The translations under genes and the position numbers were made by a program. Below are positions 1 to 10,975 of a DNA stretch of 64,000 nt, piece after piece; position 1 is the first letter of the stretch, and each line of letters begins with the position of its first letter. The notes beneath the pieces were generated by a model. It saw only the letters and a list, made by a program, of their open reading frames with translations. It had not been told where the DNA came from and did not search any database. The stretch spans positions 337,625,106 to 337,689,105 of the forward strand of contig OY282558.1 in assembly GCA_958295665.1 (NCBI GenBank), given 5' to 3'. The DNA is from Tipula vernalis. Taxonomy: Eukaryota > Arthropoda > Insecta > Diptera > Tipulidae.

Positions 1-555
1 TAAATATTTTAGAATATAAGAAGAAGAAATGGATTTAGAACAGTCTTCCGCCGCAAATTAATAAGTCAGAATTTATTTTGTTTTATAATCTTGGTTCCAA
101 ACGGTCTAATTTTAAAATTTTTTTTATTTGCCAGATAGGAGCACATAACCAACATGTTCTTTAAGATAACCTGAATCGAACAGTTTATCGCTAAAACTCA
201 GTTATCTCGCTTCAATTTTAGTTGATGAATTTTACTCGATCCATAGCCCGATAACTATGCTGATTTGAAATAAAGAAAATGTAAAATAACCCATTGTTAT
301 TGTGTAACCCACGCTGCTAGGGGCAACGTGAGTTAAATTTGGTATAACAAAATGTTGAGTAGTCATTGGAAAATTATTCGTAGTCAAATTGAATGAAAAA
401 CTATATTCCTGTACACCATTACAATTTAAAGAACGGTCACTATGATAAAATGTATTTCAAAATTCAATGCTCCAGTGTGAAAACACAAAATGGAACTATT
501 TCTTATTAATTTACGAAATATATTTCAACAAAAGTGGATAAAACGTTGTACGGCA
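1..555. other. AT-rich stretch without recognisable gene
   Basis: I see no reading frame with family motifs and no clear repeat structure here. The short minus-strand frame near 506-697 is produced by the palindromic repeat that starts at about 556. Confidence 0.5.
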
Positions 556-734
556 CTCGTGAGCAAAGAGATATTATCCACTCGGGATAATGTCCCACTC
601 GGCTATCGCTTCGTGGGACAAACTTATCCCTCATGGATAATATCACGTTTTGCTCACTCGGGATAATGTCCCACTCGGCTATCGCCTCGTGGGACAAACT
701 TATCCCTCATGGATATTATCTCGTTTTGCTCACT
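556..734. repeat. Tandem palindromic repeat, 76-bp unit
   Basis: Two near-identical 76-bp units run in tandem (581-656 and 657-732). They are preceded at 558-580 by an inverted copy of the unit's end (gtgagcaaagagatattatcc). Each unit is itself a hairpin: gggataa.gtcccac near its start pairs with gtgggacaaacttatccc in its middle. The array stops about 20 bp before the left terminal repeat of the Penelope-like element. Confidence 0.8.
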
Positions 735-751
735 AGTACCATAAATAACTA

Positions 752-878
752 TATATAATAAAACACAATATTTCGGTTTTGTCACTTTCTTTAACGTGAT
801 ATTTATTTTATTTGTAAATGAAATTACGATCGTTTCGGATGTTACTCCTTTATCAAATTACTAACAAACATTAACTAA
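752..878 (-). repeat. Left terminal inverted repeat of PLE
   Basis: Reverse complement of 3361-3487. It contains the segment gatcgtttcggatgttactc, the inverted form of the hammerhead-like core seen at the right end. Confidence 0.85.
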
Positions 879-1030
879 TTTAATAGAAAGTTTTTTAATA
901 GAAATTGCAAAAAATTAAAAATAATGCCCGCATTTATTAGTCTAAGAATTAATAATAAAACTAGTGCAGCAGTGAAAGCGAAACACAAAGCAGAACATAC
1001 GTGGTTAAGTGAAACAATTAAAAATGTATA

Positions 1031-1034
<4 letters not shown>

Positions 1035-1064
<30 letters not shown>
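1035..1064. repeat. (GA)n microsatellite
   Basis: An uninterrupted run of about 15 GA dinucleotides lies in the 5' part of the Penelope-like element. It produces an artificial Arg-Glu tract in the overlapping reading frame. Confidence 0.95.
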
Positions 1065-1066
<2 letters not shown>

Positions 1067-1139
1067 TTCTAACATCTAAGGTATACTATTCTCAATTATT
1101 ATTATCAAAGACCGTACATAAACTAGAGTACGAAATAAT

Positions 1140-3141
1140 TTTACAAAAGATTGAAAACATGACGGAGAAAGTACTTAGGGAAAGACGACAGAATATTAAG
1201 AAAAAACTACATAAACTAATTGTTCAACAGAGATCAGCACAACAAATAACAATTCAAAATAACGAATAAATACAGATAAATCATGAATTCTACCAAATAG
1301 TACATAATATGACGGACATCACTTTTAATAACCAGGAACAAATATTACTGGAGAAAGGACTTAAATTTAATGTTGCTCCGCCTAACAATTCAACACAAAC
1401 AACACGACAACTACTCGATATTGAAAACGCAATAAGACGAACAAACGAACAACATCAGGATGACATACGGACACTTATTGCAATAGATATACGCAAAAAC
1501 AAGCCAACTACAAACCAAAACATCCAAAAAACCGAACGACAAACAGTGAAAGACATCAATGTTAAGTTATTAGAGAATGACGCTCTAATAACAAAAGCCG
1601 ATAAAGGGAATACAGTCGTTATAATGAAAACAAATGACTATAACTCGAAGATTGATGACTATATCGAAAACAATAACATAGTTGAACTCCAAGAAGACAC
1701 AACAAACAAATATCACAAGACGATCAATAAATTGATTAACAACTGTTCCATGTTGTTTAACCCAGGACAAAAAAAACGACTTAAACCATAAAACCAACGG
1801 CACCTAAAATCAGAGTACTATCAAAAATTCACAAACCAGAAATGACCATGAGAAATCGTAGACTTCACAACCGCACCAGCGTACAAAGTTGCTAAAGAAA
1901 TTAATTATTTTCTCGGCAAAAATATACAATTACAGAACGATCATTCAATCAGAAATACCATTGAACTGATCAACAAAATACCTACAGCGAAACTGGCGTC
2001 ATTCGGCATAACCAACATGTATACAAACATACCAACTCAATAGACAACCAAGGAACTGTTACCGAAAAACGGAATCAGGAAAGAAAAAATTGACGAAATT
2101 ATCACTCTAATCAAAGCAGTTACAGAACAAAACTATTTTCAACACAACAACAAATTCTATTTACAGACTTATGGACTTCCAATGGGGAATCCGCTATCAG
2201 GAACCTTAGCTAACATATATATGAATCACTTCGAAAATCAGCATATATTAACAGAATCTAACAACAAAAACCAAATAATCAGGTACTGGCACAGATACGT
2301 GGACGATATTCTAATACTATTTAACGGCACAATGAGACAACTCAGCAATCTTCACAAGAACATAAACAACAAACATCCAAACATAAAATTTACTCTAGAA
2401 TCAGAGACGAACAAAGCCATTAATTTTTTAGACTTGACAATAACAAATGTTAACAACAAGCATACATTCAAAGTATACAGAAAAGCCACGCACACGAATC
2501 ACGCCATTGACAAATCATCTAACCACCCACACCAACATAAGATGGCAACGTTCAACTTTTTAATAAATAGACTAAACACGATTCCGATGAACAATCAGGA
2601 CTATATGGACGAAATAAAAATCATTAAACATATAGCAATAAAAAACGGTTATAACACGGAGTTAATTGACAAAATGAGCAATAGGTACATTTGGAAGAAA
2701 CAACAGAATATGATGACCACGTTAAGCAAGCAAAATGAAGAAACAGAGAAATTCATCAACATAAAGCACAATAATAACATCAACAAGAATATAACCAAGG
2801 TTTTTAAAAAACACGGATACACAATGGCATTTAAAACAAACAACAAATTAGGGAATCGACTCAAACAACGTAACATAAATACAACAATAGACACCGGAAT
2901 CTATAAGAATACATGTAATGACTGCGTCAAATTATACATCAGACAAACTGGTAGAAGTTTTCAAGTTAGGTTTACAGAACATATAAAAGAAATCGGAAAA
3001 CCAAAAATCGACAGAATACGAAAAGGGTTACTAATGAACAGATTAGAAGAACTGGAAATATACAAGGAACGATATAATCCATTTTTACTAAACGAGAAAA
3101 TTGGCCGCAACAAAATCTACGACCTTATTGTAAATCCGTAA
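1140..3141 (+). pseudogene. Penelope-like RT / GIY-YIG endonuclease polyprotein, decayed
   Basis: The product would reverse-transcribe the element RNA (RT) and nick target DNA (GIY-YIG). Visible in order: the PLE N-terminal motif ITKADKGNTVVIM (about 1591-1629), a finger/palm stretch ending TAPAYKVAKE, MGNPLSGTLANIYMNHFE (from 2182), the active-site box YVDDILILF (about 2296-2322), and a GIY-YIG-like domain with GIYKNTCNDC then LYIRQTG and RFTEHIKE (about 2896-2990). Most of it lies in one frame (+1). That frame carries stops at 1267, 1789 and 2041, plus a shift out of frame near 1790 and back near 1850. The second GIY-YIG tyrosine motif reads YIR where family members usually have YIG. It is an inactive copy; the family call is firm. 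Confidence 0.88.
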
Positions 3142-3360
3142 TTAATATTATTTTGCACATACACACCCACAAAAACCAGATGATCAACAAATTCTTCTCT
3201 GTTTTTATCATAAAGCACGCACCAGATGGTATATACTAAAAAGAAAGGAGGTACAACCCCTTTAAGAAGTAAAACAAAATAAGGGGGAAAGAACATTCAA
3301 AAGGCACGTAGGCACACAAAAAATAAAAATAGGGTATAAAAGCAGTTTTTTAGCATACTT

Positions 3361-3487
3361 TTAGTTAATGTTTGTTAGTAATTTGATAAAGGAGTAACAT
3401 CCGAAACGATCGTAATTTCATTTACAAATAAAATAAATATCACGTTAAAGAAAGTGACAAAACCGAAATATTGTGTTTTATTATATA
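3361..3487 (+). repeat. Right terminal repeat of PLE with hammerhead-like motif
   Basis: Mirrors 752-878. It contains ttgataaaggagtaacatcc followed by gaaac (about 3382-3407). That layout, a CUGANGA-like box, a short GGA/UCC stem and GAAA, resembles the hammerhead ribozyme cores known in PLE terminal repeats. The first box is degenerate here. Confidence 0.6.
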
Positions 3488-3988
3488 AAGTTTTTTATTG
3501 GTGATATTAGTCCACGAGTAAACAACAAATCTGTTACATACGAACGATGTTGAACAGTACGAACAATGCTAAATTTGAACAGATTTCCTTTAGGTATGCA
3601 TGCGGAAGAGATACAAAATAAATTTAGAATTGCTCATTACAACCAATTAAACTGTTATATGAAGTTGTTGTATTGAGGATCGCTTGAGAATTTTGTGGAA
3701 TTTATAAAAAAATTGAGTCGCTGTGAAATTATCTAGGTGAAAATTACAAAGGGAAGGTAAATCGGGGAGTTCCAAAAATCAATTTAGTCATTTAAAATTA
3801 TTTTTTTCTGTGGAATTAATTGAAGCATATATGTATGTAGTATTAAAAACGCTTTTCAGGTTTTGCTATAATCCGTTCTAGAACTTGACCTTGATTAAAT
3901 ATTCTTTGGTTAAATATTAACCTGTAAATTAAATCGCATTGAAAACTTGAAACCCGGTACTTAAACTTGAATTAAATTCTTAATCAGC
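3488..3988. other. No recognisable gene
   Basis: AT-rich sequence between the Penelope-like element and the next retroelement scrap. I see no coding motif or repeat in it. Confidence 0.45.
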
Positions 3989-4270
3989 CTATTTTACTTT
4001 TTTCGCTAAAGTTTCTATAGGCGTTGATCGTAATACTCCGTTTTTAGAAATAGTTATTATGGGTTTATTACGTTTATGCGGAATAAGGCATGCCTGAAAT
4101 GTATCTGCGTTGAATTTAATCCTATTATTGGCGTTACCCCAAATAATGATGTCAATCAGGTCTTGGAAAACAGTAAGTCCCATTTGCGCACGGTTGTTTA
4201 AAACATCTGGCGATGAACAGGACGTGAGATTATGGAACGAATAACCAGATGAGAGGGTGCTATTGTCAAT
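3989..4270 (-). pseudogene. Non-LTR retrotransposon RT fragment (Jockey-type)
   Basis: Read on the minus strand, this holds the part of a non-LTR reverse transcriptase just after the active site. It has a TIDNSTLSSGYS stretch (from about 4260) where relatives carry ADDSTL. Next come QDLIDIIIWGNANNRIKFNA and KRNKP, the thumb region that normally reads as D(L)..I..W....L.FN..KT. The active-site aspartates are replaced (IDN for ADD). No EN or upstream RT was found; the Foldback-like arm begins within 30 bp, so it may be truncated there. Subfamily is uncertain. Confidence 0.6.
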
Positions 4271-4379
4271 AGTAAATAACTAATATTAATTTAAAAAATG
4301 TCAGCAACAATACCGAATCCTGAAGCCAACGGAATTAATTCAAAGAGGCGTACGACAAACTGTCGACAAAGACAAAAGA

Positions 4380-4600
4380 TCAATATTGCCAAAAGGCCGA
4401 CATGGACAAAAGGCCAACAAGGACAAAAGACCGACAAGGAAAAAAGGCCAACAAGGACAAAAGGCCGACATGGACAAAAGGCCGACATTGACAAAAGGCC
4501 AGAAGGATGCAAGACCGACACGAACAAAAGGCCGACGTGGACAAAAGGTTATCACAAGGGATGTATGTCAAATGGCCGACGTGAGCAAAAGATCGATTCA
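4380..4600 (+). repeat. Left minisatellite arm, 17-bp unit
   Basis: About ten variable copies of aaaaggccgac(a/g)(t/a)ggac. Reading frames across it (TKGRHGQKAD-like) are artefacts of the repeat. Confidence 0.9.
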
Positions 4601-4619
4601 ATGAATCACTGAATCTATG

Positions 4620-5200
4620 AAAAAATATAAATTGTGAGGCTAGTTGTACATTGTACTCAGCAGCTATATCACACAAAACTTTAAACGCTTTTCTGTAAAC
4701 ATCTTTCGACTTTTAGGACATCACAAAATACACTAGTGGTAATATTCTGGAATTCTCTGCTCCACCTACTGGCGCATGAATCGAATATATCTGCAAAAAT
4801 ATGTTAGGATCCGTTTTGAAAGTGCCATTCATTATCCAATAGCCAGATTCCGCAAGCTTCTTTATGTTGGTTTCTGTGGAAAATAAAATGACCTTTTCGT
4901 TGTTAATGTCACATTGCTGTAACAAGAATAACTCATATTTATGAGTAGATTCCAACTCATCAGGAACTATTAATTCGGCAAGCGTATGTGGCTCTCTGGG
5001 ACCATCTTTATTTTGATCTCTTTTAATCATTTTCGTTAATGCATTATTTGATAGCATTTACAAACGCGATATACTTCCCATTTGCATAGCAGTCTTGTTG
5101 CCACAATCAATTCTTTTGATTTTCCTAAATTTGTCAATATCCACTTGGTCGCTTGCTAGTGGTGCATGTTTGTGTTTGTTTGCACTTCGCAGTATATGAG
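4620..5200 (-). pseudogene. MULE-type transposase fragment
   Basis: The minus strand encodes the N-terminal to central part of a Mutator-like (MULE) DDE transposase. A linker with LRSANKHKHAPLASDQVD comes first, followed by NALTKMIKRDQNKDGPREP. Then KVILFSTETNIKKLAESGYW and NGTFKTDPNIFLQIYSIHAP appear (in 4713-5057), and PLVYFVMS ends the open frame. In MULE transposases this block (ILFAT..N...LA....W.MDGTFK) carries the first catalytic Asp. Here it reads MNGTFK, so that Asp appears to be Asn. Past a frame change near 4700, VYRKAFKVLCDIAAEY continues the domain until the minisatellite arm truncates it. No second Asp or Glu is visible. Inactive. Confidence 0.75.
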
Positions 5201-5399
5201 CGTCATTTACATAAATAGTTGATGATGTATTTGATTAATTTGTTTCGTACAGTGAGTCAACTAATAACCCAATAACCGCGGAACATGCTTTAGTGGAACA
5301 ACAACAGTCATCCGAGCAATCATCGTACGATTCACTATATCCAGATCCACTAGAAAATTTACCAATCGCTCAGCGTAGATTAAGGGAAGGAAAAATGCG

Positions 5400-5912
5400 A
5401 GAACACAAATTTGGGACGGGACTCGTTCATTACGGCATGTTTCAGTACGGAAAATTTGATTACGAAATACGATATTGCGGCATAAGGTACACGGTGTAAG
5501 GTATAATACGACATATGGTGAACTACGGCATATTTCAAACGGAAATTTTTTTCCAGATAAGTTGCTTTTTTCGGAAAACAATTTCTTTTTTTTTATTTTT
5601 GTGTGAATATACTTACCCTAACAAAAATGAGCAACTATTTATTCATCGCACACGAATAAGAATTCTGAAATAAAACGAAAAATTTCAAAACGTCACATTC
5701 AAACCGGAAATTCCACAAATGCGATGAAAATAGGATTCTAAAATGATTTATATCATCATAGAATGTTTCTTCACCAAAATAAAATAGAGCAAATATACTG
5801 AACCCTTATGCCGTAAAGTACTATATGATGTACTATGATGTACCCCATACTGAAACATGCCTAGTGTATCTTATGTTGTGGTGTGCTTCCGTTCTGAAAT
5901 ATGCCGTTGCGT
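5400..5912. repeat. Inner inverted repeat
   Basis: The segments tacggcatgtttcagtacgg (about 5432) and tacggcatatttcaaacgg (about 5523) recur in reverse complement at 5845-5912 (ccatactgaaacatgcctag, ccgttctgaaatatgccg). The spacer of about 300 bp has no coding motif. Confidence 0.65.
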
Positions 5913-5954
5913 AGCATTTTCCTTAGTACCTTTGTCCGTCTTTTATTCATCTCA

Positions 5955-6315
5955 CCTTTTCCTACATGTTGGCCTAAGGTATATGTCGACCTTTTTACAT
6001 GTCGATCTTTTGCCTGTATCGGTCTTTTGTTGTCAGCCTTTCGGTCCCTGTCGCCCTTTTAACCAAGTCGGATCTTTGTATATATCGGCCTTTTATCTTT
6101 GTCGAGCTTTTATCCCTGTTGGCCTTTTGTACATGTCGGTCTTTTGTCCGTGTCGGCCTTTTGTCTTTGTCGGCCTTTGTCCAAGTCAGATTTTTCTCTA
6201 TGTCGGCCTTTTGTCTTTGTCGGCCTTTGGTCCAAGTCGGCTTTTTGTCTATGTTAGGCTTTTGTCCATATCGGCCTTTTATCCGTTGGCCTTTTGTCCG
6301 TAGGCTTTTTGTCCA
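5955..6315 (-). repeat. Right minisatellite arm, 17-bp unit
   Basis: About twenty degenerate copies of gtcggccttttgtccat, the reverse complement of the left arm unit. Confidence 0.9.
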
Positions 6316-7130
6316 GATACGAGTTGAATGGGTGTGGAAGTTGTCTTCTAGTAAAATTGCGATTTTGCTGTAAAAGTTTTAAAACCAATGCATTAAAGAT
6401 CTGTAAAGTCCACACGGTCTCATTTTTACCAATAATGCCACATTCCAAACCCTTTCGAAAAACATTGGAGATATCAAGGGCATTGTTTATGAAGGCGTCG
6501 GTTCCATACTTCAGTCGCATAAACAACAATATCGAAAACTACCCTGTCGATCAGAAATTAATTTGTATTTCTCAATATATGTAGTTGGTCAGGTTAACGT
6601 TTATTATTCTCTCCATAATTTAGGCAATATTGATACTATAGCTATGAGTCGGTGGTTATTAGTTTTTTGGGGAATATTAGAAACAGGCCGATTAGAATCT
6701 GGCAGTCAAGAGTTCAATGCAAATTGGGACGCTAAACAATTAACTTTCTTGAAAGCAATTGAATAAAACTTATTATTATTACTGGGGTTAATGAAGATTT
6801 AGATTTACCAAAAAAGTTGGGTTGAACCTGATTTGTAAAGCTAAAAAAGTTGTTTTGTCATTCGAATTATTTAAAATTTGCTGCATATTATTCTTTATTT
6901 TTAAATCACTTTGGACTTTAGCTTTACTGATAATAGCTTTGGCATAATTTCGAGAAAAATAAAACAGTAAACCTCAAATTCGGCGTTAATAACACAATGA
7001 TCTGAAGAACAAATAAGTGACTAAATATCTACATTTATAGTTGAGTGAGTAGATTTAGTGCTGCAAAAATTTCAGCAACTTAGTTGATTTCGATTTTCAT
7101 CTTATTATGTTTTCTTCATATAAAAAGAGC
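6316..7130. other. No recognisable gene
   Basis: Contains short frames on both strands without known motifs. I see no repeat structure beyond the end of the minisatellite arm. Confidence 0.4.
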
Positions 7131-7133
7131 CAC

Positions 7134-7316
7134 TTACCTGATCCTCATTAATTTATTAGTTAGGATTAATGGAATCAACAAACTGTTACCATTCCTATGA
7201 TCCTCTTTCTGTGTGAAGTACTTGTATTTTTTCGAGTTGGAAGATGCCTTAATTTGAATATGGGTGCCTATTACACGAATTACTGACATAATGTGCTGCT
7301 TAATGTTTAATTGCAT
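7134..7316 (-). pseudogene. Possible PIF/Harbinger transposase scrap
   Basis: A 60-residue minus-strand frame reads VIGTHIQIKASSNSKKYKYF and then KEDHRNGNSLL. This resembles the Harbinger DDE block (G.IDGTHI.I..P.....Y.NRKG.HS.N.Q) around the first catalytic Asp, which would here be Ile. Nothing upstream or downstream extends the match. Tentative; a host fragment is possible. Confidence 0.4.
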
Positions 7317-7319
7317 TTT

Positions 7320-8560
7320 TGTCGTTCGTTGAGACTCGGTTAATAACCGTCTCAGCAGTGTTTTCCCAAATTCTGAATAAGGTGCTTAATTTTGAAAACG
7401 CTACAAGAATGAAAAATCCCAAGTCTAATGACATTGAAAAAAGCTTGAGAATTGTTTTGTTGAATGACAAATGGACGACTGAGAGAATAATAGAATTATT
7501 CGATATTACTACTCTTAGGTGAAATCAATGTATGACATTATTTTTGTAAACCAAAGTAAGACGATAATATTCTTGCACCCACTTTTATTGTTATTGAGTA
7601 CAGTAATTCTTACAGTAATTCTATAAACTTTGTAAGAATTGGTTTCAAAAAATAAAACTTTTATTTCGCTACAACTATTATTACGTGCTCACTGTAGCAT
7701 TAAATTTAATTGTATGCTCGTATCTTGCGAGTAAGTTCAAAATGCGAATTACATTGTTATTTATACTCGTACCTACATATATAGTACATACTTAGTATTT
7801 ATTGTGTTTTGTATTGTTTTCAATTTTAACGTACATATCTGTACAGAAGAGCATTTTATTGTTTTACTTTTTCCGACTTTTATCTACCTCAGCACTTGTT
7901 GTTATTATTTGAGAAATTTTTTTTTATTTTCAAATAAAGCACAAGTATTTCTGTAATGTACTGTAATACAATTAACTGTATTAATAAAAGACGACAGTTT
8001 ATACAAAAAATACTTATTTATAAAAGTAGTGAATAAAAGAAAGGAATGATTGGAATGTTTAAGTTGGTTGGGTTACTAAATCTAATTTGTGTGCTTTGAT
8101 ACCAGAAAAATGAATCAAAATCTTCATAAGTCCTTTCATCAGAGTCTTCAATGTTAATATAGCCTAATCAACGTCGTTTTTTCTGAATTTTAAAAGTACA
8201 CAATAGTTATATACGATGGTAGTGAGCAGCGTTACCACTTTGGATACATTTACACTTGTGTCCAAAAGTCTTTCAGTCGCTATCGTATGCGGGTCAAAAA
8301 ACAATCTTACCTCGAACGGGTATTGGCTACATTTTCCACTTTCATATAAAACAATAAAACAATTTGCTTCAAAATAACGGTATTTTGGTAATTAAATGAA
8401 AAAATAAATAAGTGATTATTTTGGTGTTCCATAAATCTACATACTCTTCTTTTACATTTGCTTTAGTCTACCGTAATTCAGATTCTACCTGTCGTTTACC
8501 GAATATTAGTAGTAGTCAGTTGATCGTCGTGTACATCCAATAGTACAATAAGTAGTTTTT
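7320..8560. other. No gene; possible Tc1 end near 8250
   Basis: Mostly AT-rich and uncharacterised. The phrase acacttgtgtccaaaagtc (about 8250-8268) resembles Tc1-type terminal repeats and lies about 300 bp upstream of the Tc1 transposase relic. The matching right end was not found. Confidence 0.35.
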
Positions 8561-8564
8561 AGAA

Positions 8565-9010
8565 ATGTTAGATAAACGAAAGGAGATGGAATTAAAGAAG
8601 GAAGGAAAATCCTTAAATGAAATATCTAACTAAATCAAACAGTCATTACAAATTACGAAATAATTGGTTTAGTAGCATCAAAACAACGACCGGGAAGGCC
8701 ACATAAACCAAACGAACGCGAAGCACAGCGAGTCGTAACCCAAATCACAGCTGATCCAAGAAAGAAATGTCATCGATCCACTATTAGCAGAATAATTAAC
8801 CGTTTGCATTATCTCATGCCCAAGAAATTTTGGAGCACTATCATTTTCTCTGGCGAGAGTAAGTTTAGTACCTTTGGGAACGACGCAAGGGTCAGATTGT
8901 GGCGGAAATCAAATACTGAACAGCAAGCAAAAAATACAGCAAGCACAGTTAAACACGGCGGAGGTAGTATTATGGTGTGGGGATGTATGTCGTTAGCAGG
9001 GGTGGGATGA
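8565..9010 (+). pseudogene. Tc1-like transposase relic, internally deleted
   Basis: Tc1 transposases cut and paste elements flanked by TA dinucleotides. The N-terminal helix-turn-helix region is seen as LKKEGKSLNEIS (from 8565), then the GRPHKP hook (about 8690) and CHRSTISRIINRL. The sequence then jumps directly to the catalytic domain FSGESKFSTFGNDARVRLWR and VKHGGGSIMVWGCMS (8804-9010). In intact relatives about 60 residues lie between these parts, and the block reads FSDESKF; here the catalytic Asp is Gly. Frames change between the halves. The relic ends abruptly where an LTR-like repeat begins at 9018. Inactive. Confidence 0.85.
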
Positions 9011-9017
9011 TGAATAT

Positions 9018-9432
9018 GTAGCGGCTCACTCATGCATGCTCCGCCACATTGCATCACCTACATGCGTTGGCGTCTGAGTTCAACCAACAACCAGTGCAAC
9101 GTCTTCACGCCGCTCAACAATGTAGCATTTGGGAACAAACGCATGTAACCACAAAACTACTGTCTCTTCCATATGAAGAGATAACACAAAAACAAAATAA
9201 AATTTATTTTCTTCAGTCTCGCCTCGGATATCAACGCTTCAACACGTCGCTCTTTGTGTTGGACGCCAACCACTCATTTCGTGTGAAATAGTAAAATTAA
9301 ATAAATATTTTACTGAAATAAATTAAGAAATTATAATTAATAAATTAAGTTTATAAAATAAATAAATTAAACCGAAAAAATAAAAACAAATTTTAGGTTA
9401 ATTTAAATTGTGTGTGTTCGGTGTACAATCAT
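9018..9432 (+). repeat. 5' LTR-like repeat
   Basis: Starts tgtagcgg and shares about 150 bp of strong similarity, then weaker similarity, with 10976-11275. The right boundary is set by the ttggtgac junction and is approximate. Confidence 0.6.
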
Positions 9433-10975
9433 TTATATTGGTGACAACCTACGTCCATTTTTATGGAACGGAACACGCGGTTAATATTTTTTTGGTGTAA
9501 ATATTTTTTTTTCTGGAACACACCACACAAAATAAATCGGCGCAACAAAATTTTTGTTTTTGTGTTCCATGTAAAATATGGACACCTGGTACGAACCCGT
9601 ACCAGGTAAATGGTATGTACCTAACAAAAAATAAAAATAAAATCAGCGAAGTCCTTTATTAATTATTATTTTTTGTTACTTTTGTGGTTTTTTTTTCGTT
9701 TTGGGGTATTTTCGGCGACAACGCATACACCACAATGCAGGCAGACGCCAGCAAGCAGACACACACAATAACGATTCATACCATAATCACACGATAATCA
9801 ACATGATTTATTACATCGGCAGCATACATATCATCACCGCCATTGCCATTATGAGCGTAGCACGACAAGCGAGAGAAACGGGACCAGCATCGCCATCAAA
9901 AATAAAAAAATCATCCGAGACCAACACGTGCCGCAACTACAACAACACCGCCATTATCATTCCACGGCACCCATACCCCTATGACTCCCAGCGATATCAG
10001 CAGCGTCGTTACTGCAAACATCTCTACACTCGTCATCATTATCATCACTACCATTGACGAGCAGCTGCATCATCACCTCCATAGCAATAATCAGCACTAC
10101 CACATTCATCGCGCATAATTTTTTCGATGTCGTCATCGCATTCGTCATCATCATCATGGCCACTATCGACGTGCAGAATCAACAACAACAACAATGGCAG
10201 CAACAATTCATTTTTTTTTATTTTAAATTTTTTTTGTACATTTTTCACCACAATCTTGGGCTCATTTTCTTCCATTCATTTTTTAGATTGAATAAATTTA
10301 TTTTTTGTGTTTTCATTGAAATGGCTCGATAGTAAAACGACCACCCAGCCATTCCCAACCGCACTCCTCACCGCCTTTTATACGGCCACAGTCGAAACTC
10401 ACTTCGATTGCCGCCGCATAAACTTTCCATGTTACAGGGACACTGTCGAGACTCACATCGATTGTCCCACCCTCGACCGGCCACAGTCAAGGCCAAGACT
10501 GGCCTCCAAGCGGCTATAGCCAACAATTTTTGGCTGGCCACAAACCCATCGACTCCAGACTTCAGAATTCATTTTCTGGTCTGGCTTTGCCTACATGGAA
10601 ACTCGGTCGATGCACCACTCTGCCTTCACTTGTGTCAACTCAACGGACATCTTAAAATAGCTTTGTACTCGGCACAGCACTCAGTGGGGAGAGATTAGAG
10701 GTGCACATCAGGTACATGGTCGAAGCCCCCTACTCCCAATCTATCTGGCATGTTCCTCGACACTCTCCTTCACCGCTGCCAGCCATGACAGAAGCATAAA
10801 CCGATCACATTCTGCTCCCTTCACTCTGTCTCGGCCCATCGACTCCGTTAATGCTTCTTACGAGAAAAGACATTTCAACTGAGCGATCGCCACCTATGTT
10901 AAGCTGATCTGAACACAGACAGACCGAAACCAACCATGATAGGTTTGCGAGGGGAAATCACTTGCGGGGAGTCCT

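Larger units (their letters stand above)
752..3487 (+). mobile_element. Penelope-like retroelement with inverted terminal repeats
   Basis: The element is delimited by two 127-bp copies of one sequence in opposite orientation (752-878 and 3361-3487). They read as exact reverse complements by eye. Between them lies one decayed plus-strand frame with the Penelope order: conserved N-terminal region, reverse transcriptase, GIY-YIG endonuclease. PLE terminal repeats are known in both direct and inverted arrangement. The matching ends suggest that the termini are younger, or better conserved, than the damaged coding region. Confidence 0.85.
4298..6315. mobile_element. Foldback-like element with minisatellite arms and MULE-type transposase relic
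   Basis: Two arrays of the same 17-bp minisatellite face each other. The left array reads aaaaggccgacatggac (about 4380-4600); the right array reads its reverse complement (about 5955-6315). The interior contains a minus-strand MULE-type transposase remnant (4620-5200) directly abutting the left arm, and an inner inverted repeat (about 5400-5545 against 5840-5912). The design, long inverted arms made of tandem repeats, is that of Foldback/Galileo-type or subterminal-repeat MULE elements. Whether the transposase belongs to the arms is an inference from position. Confidence 0.65.

Noticed and set aside
875..1269. Short ORFs with Ser-Leu or Arg-Glu repeats
   Set aside because: They are created by the (GA)n microsatellite at 1035-1064 on the two strands.
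4291..4676. Several overlapping ORFs rich in repeated short peptides
   Set aside because: Artefacts of the 17-bp minisatellite; the period is not a multiple of three, so every frame looks open and repetitive.
5857..6584. ORFs with repeated FCLCRPF-like peptides
   Set aside because: Same minisatellite in reverse orientation; no protein family.
7319..7522. 67-residue plus-strand ORF next to the Harbinger-like scrap
   Set aside because: No recognised motif; overlaps AT-rich sequence and could be chance.
9701..10332. His- and Asp-rich ORFs on both strands
   Set aside because: They follow CAT/CAC/GAT simple repeats in the interior of the non-autonomous LTR element.
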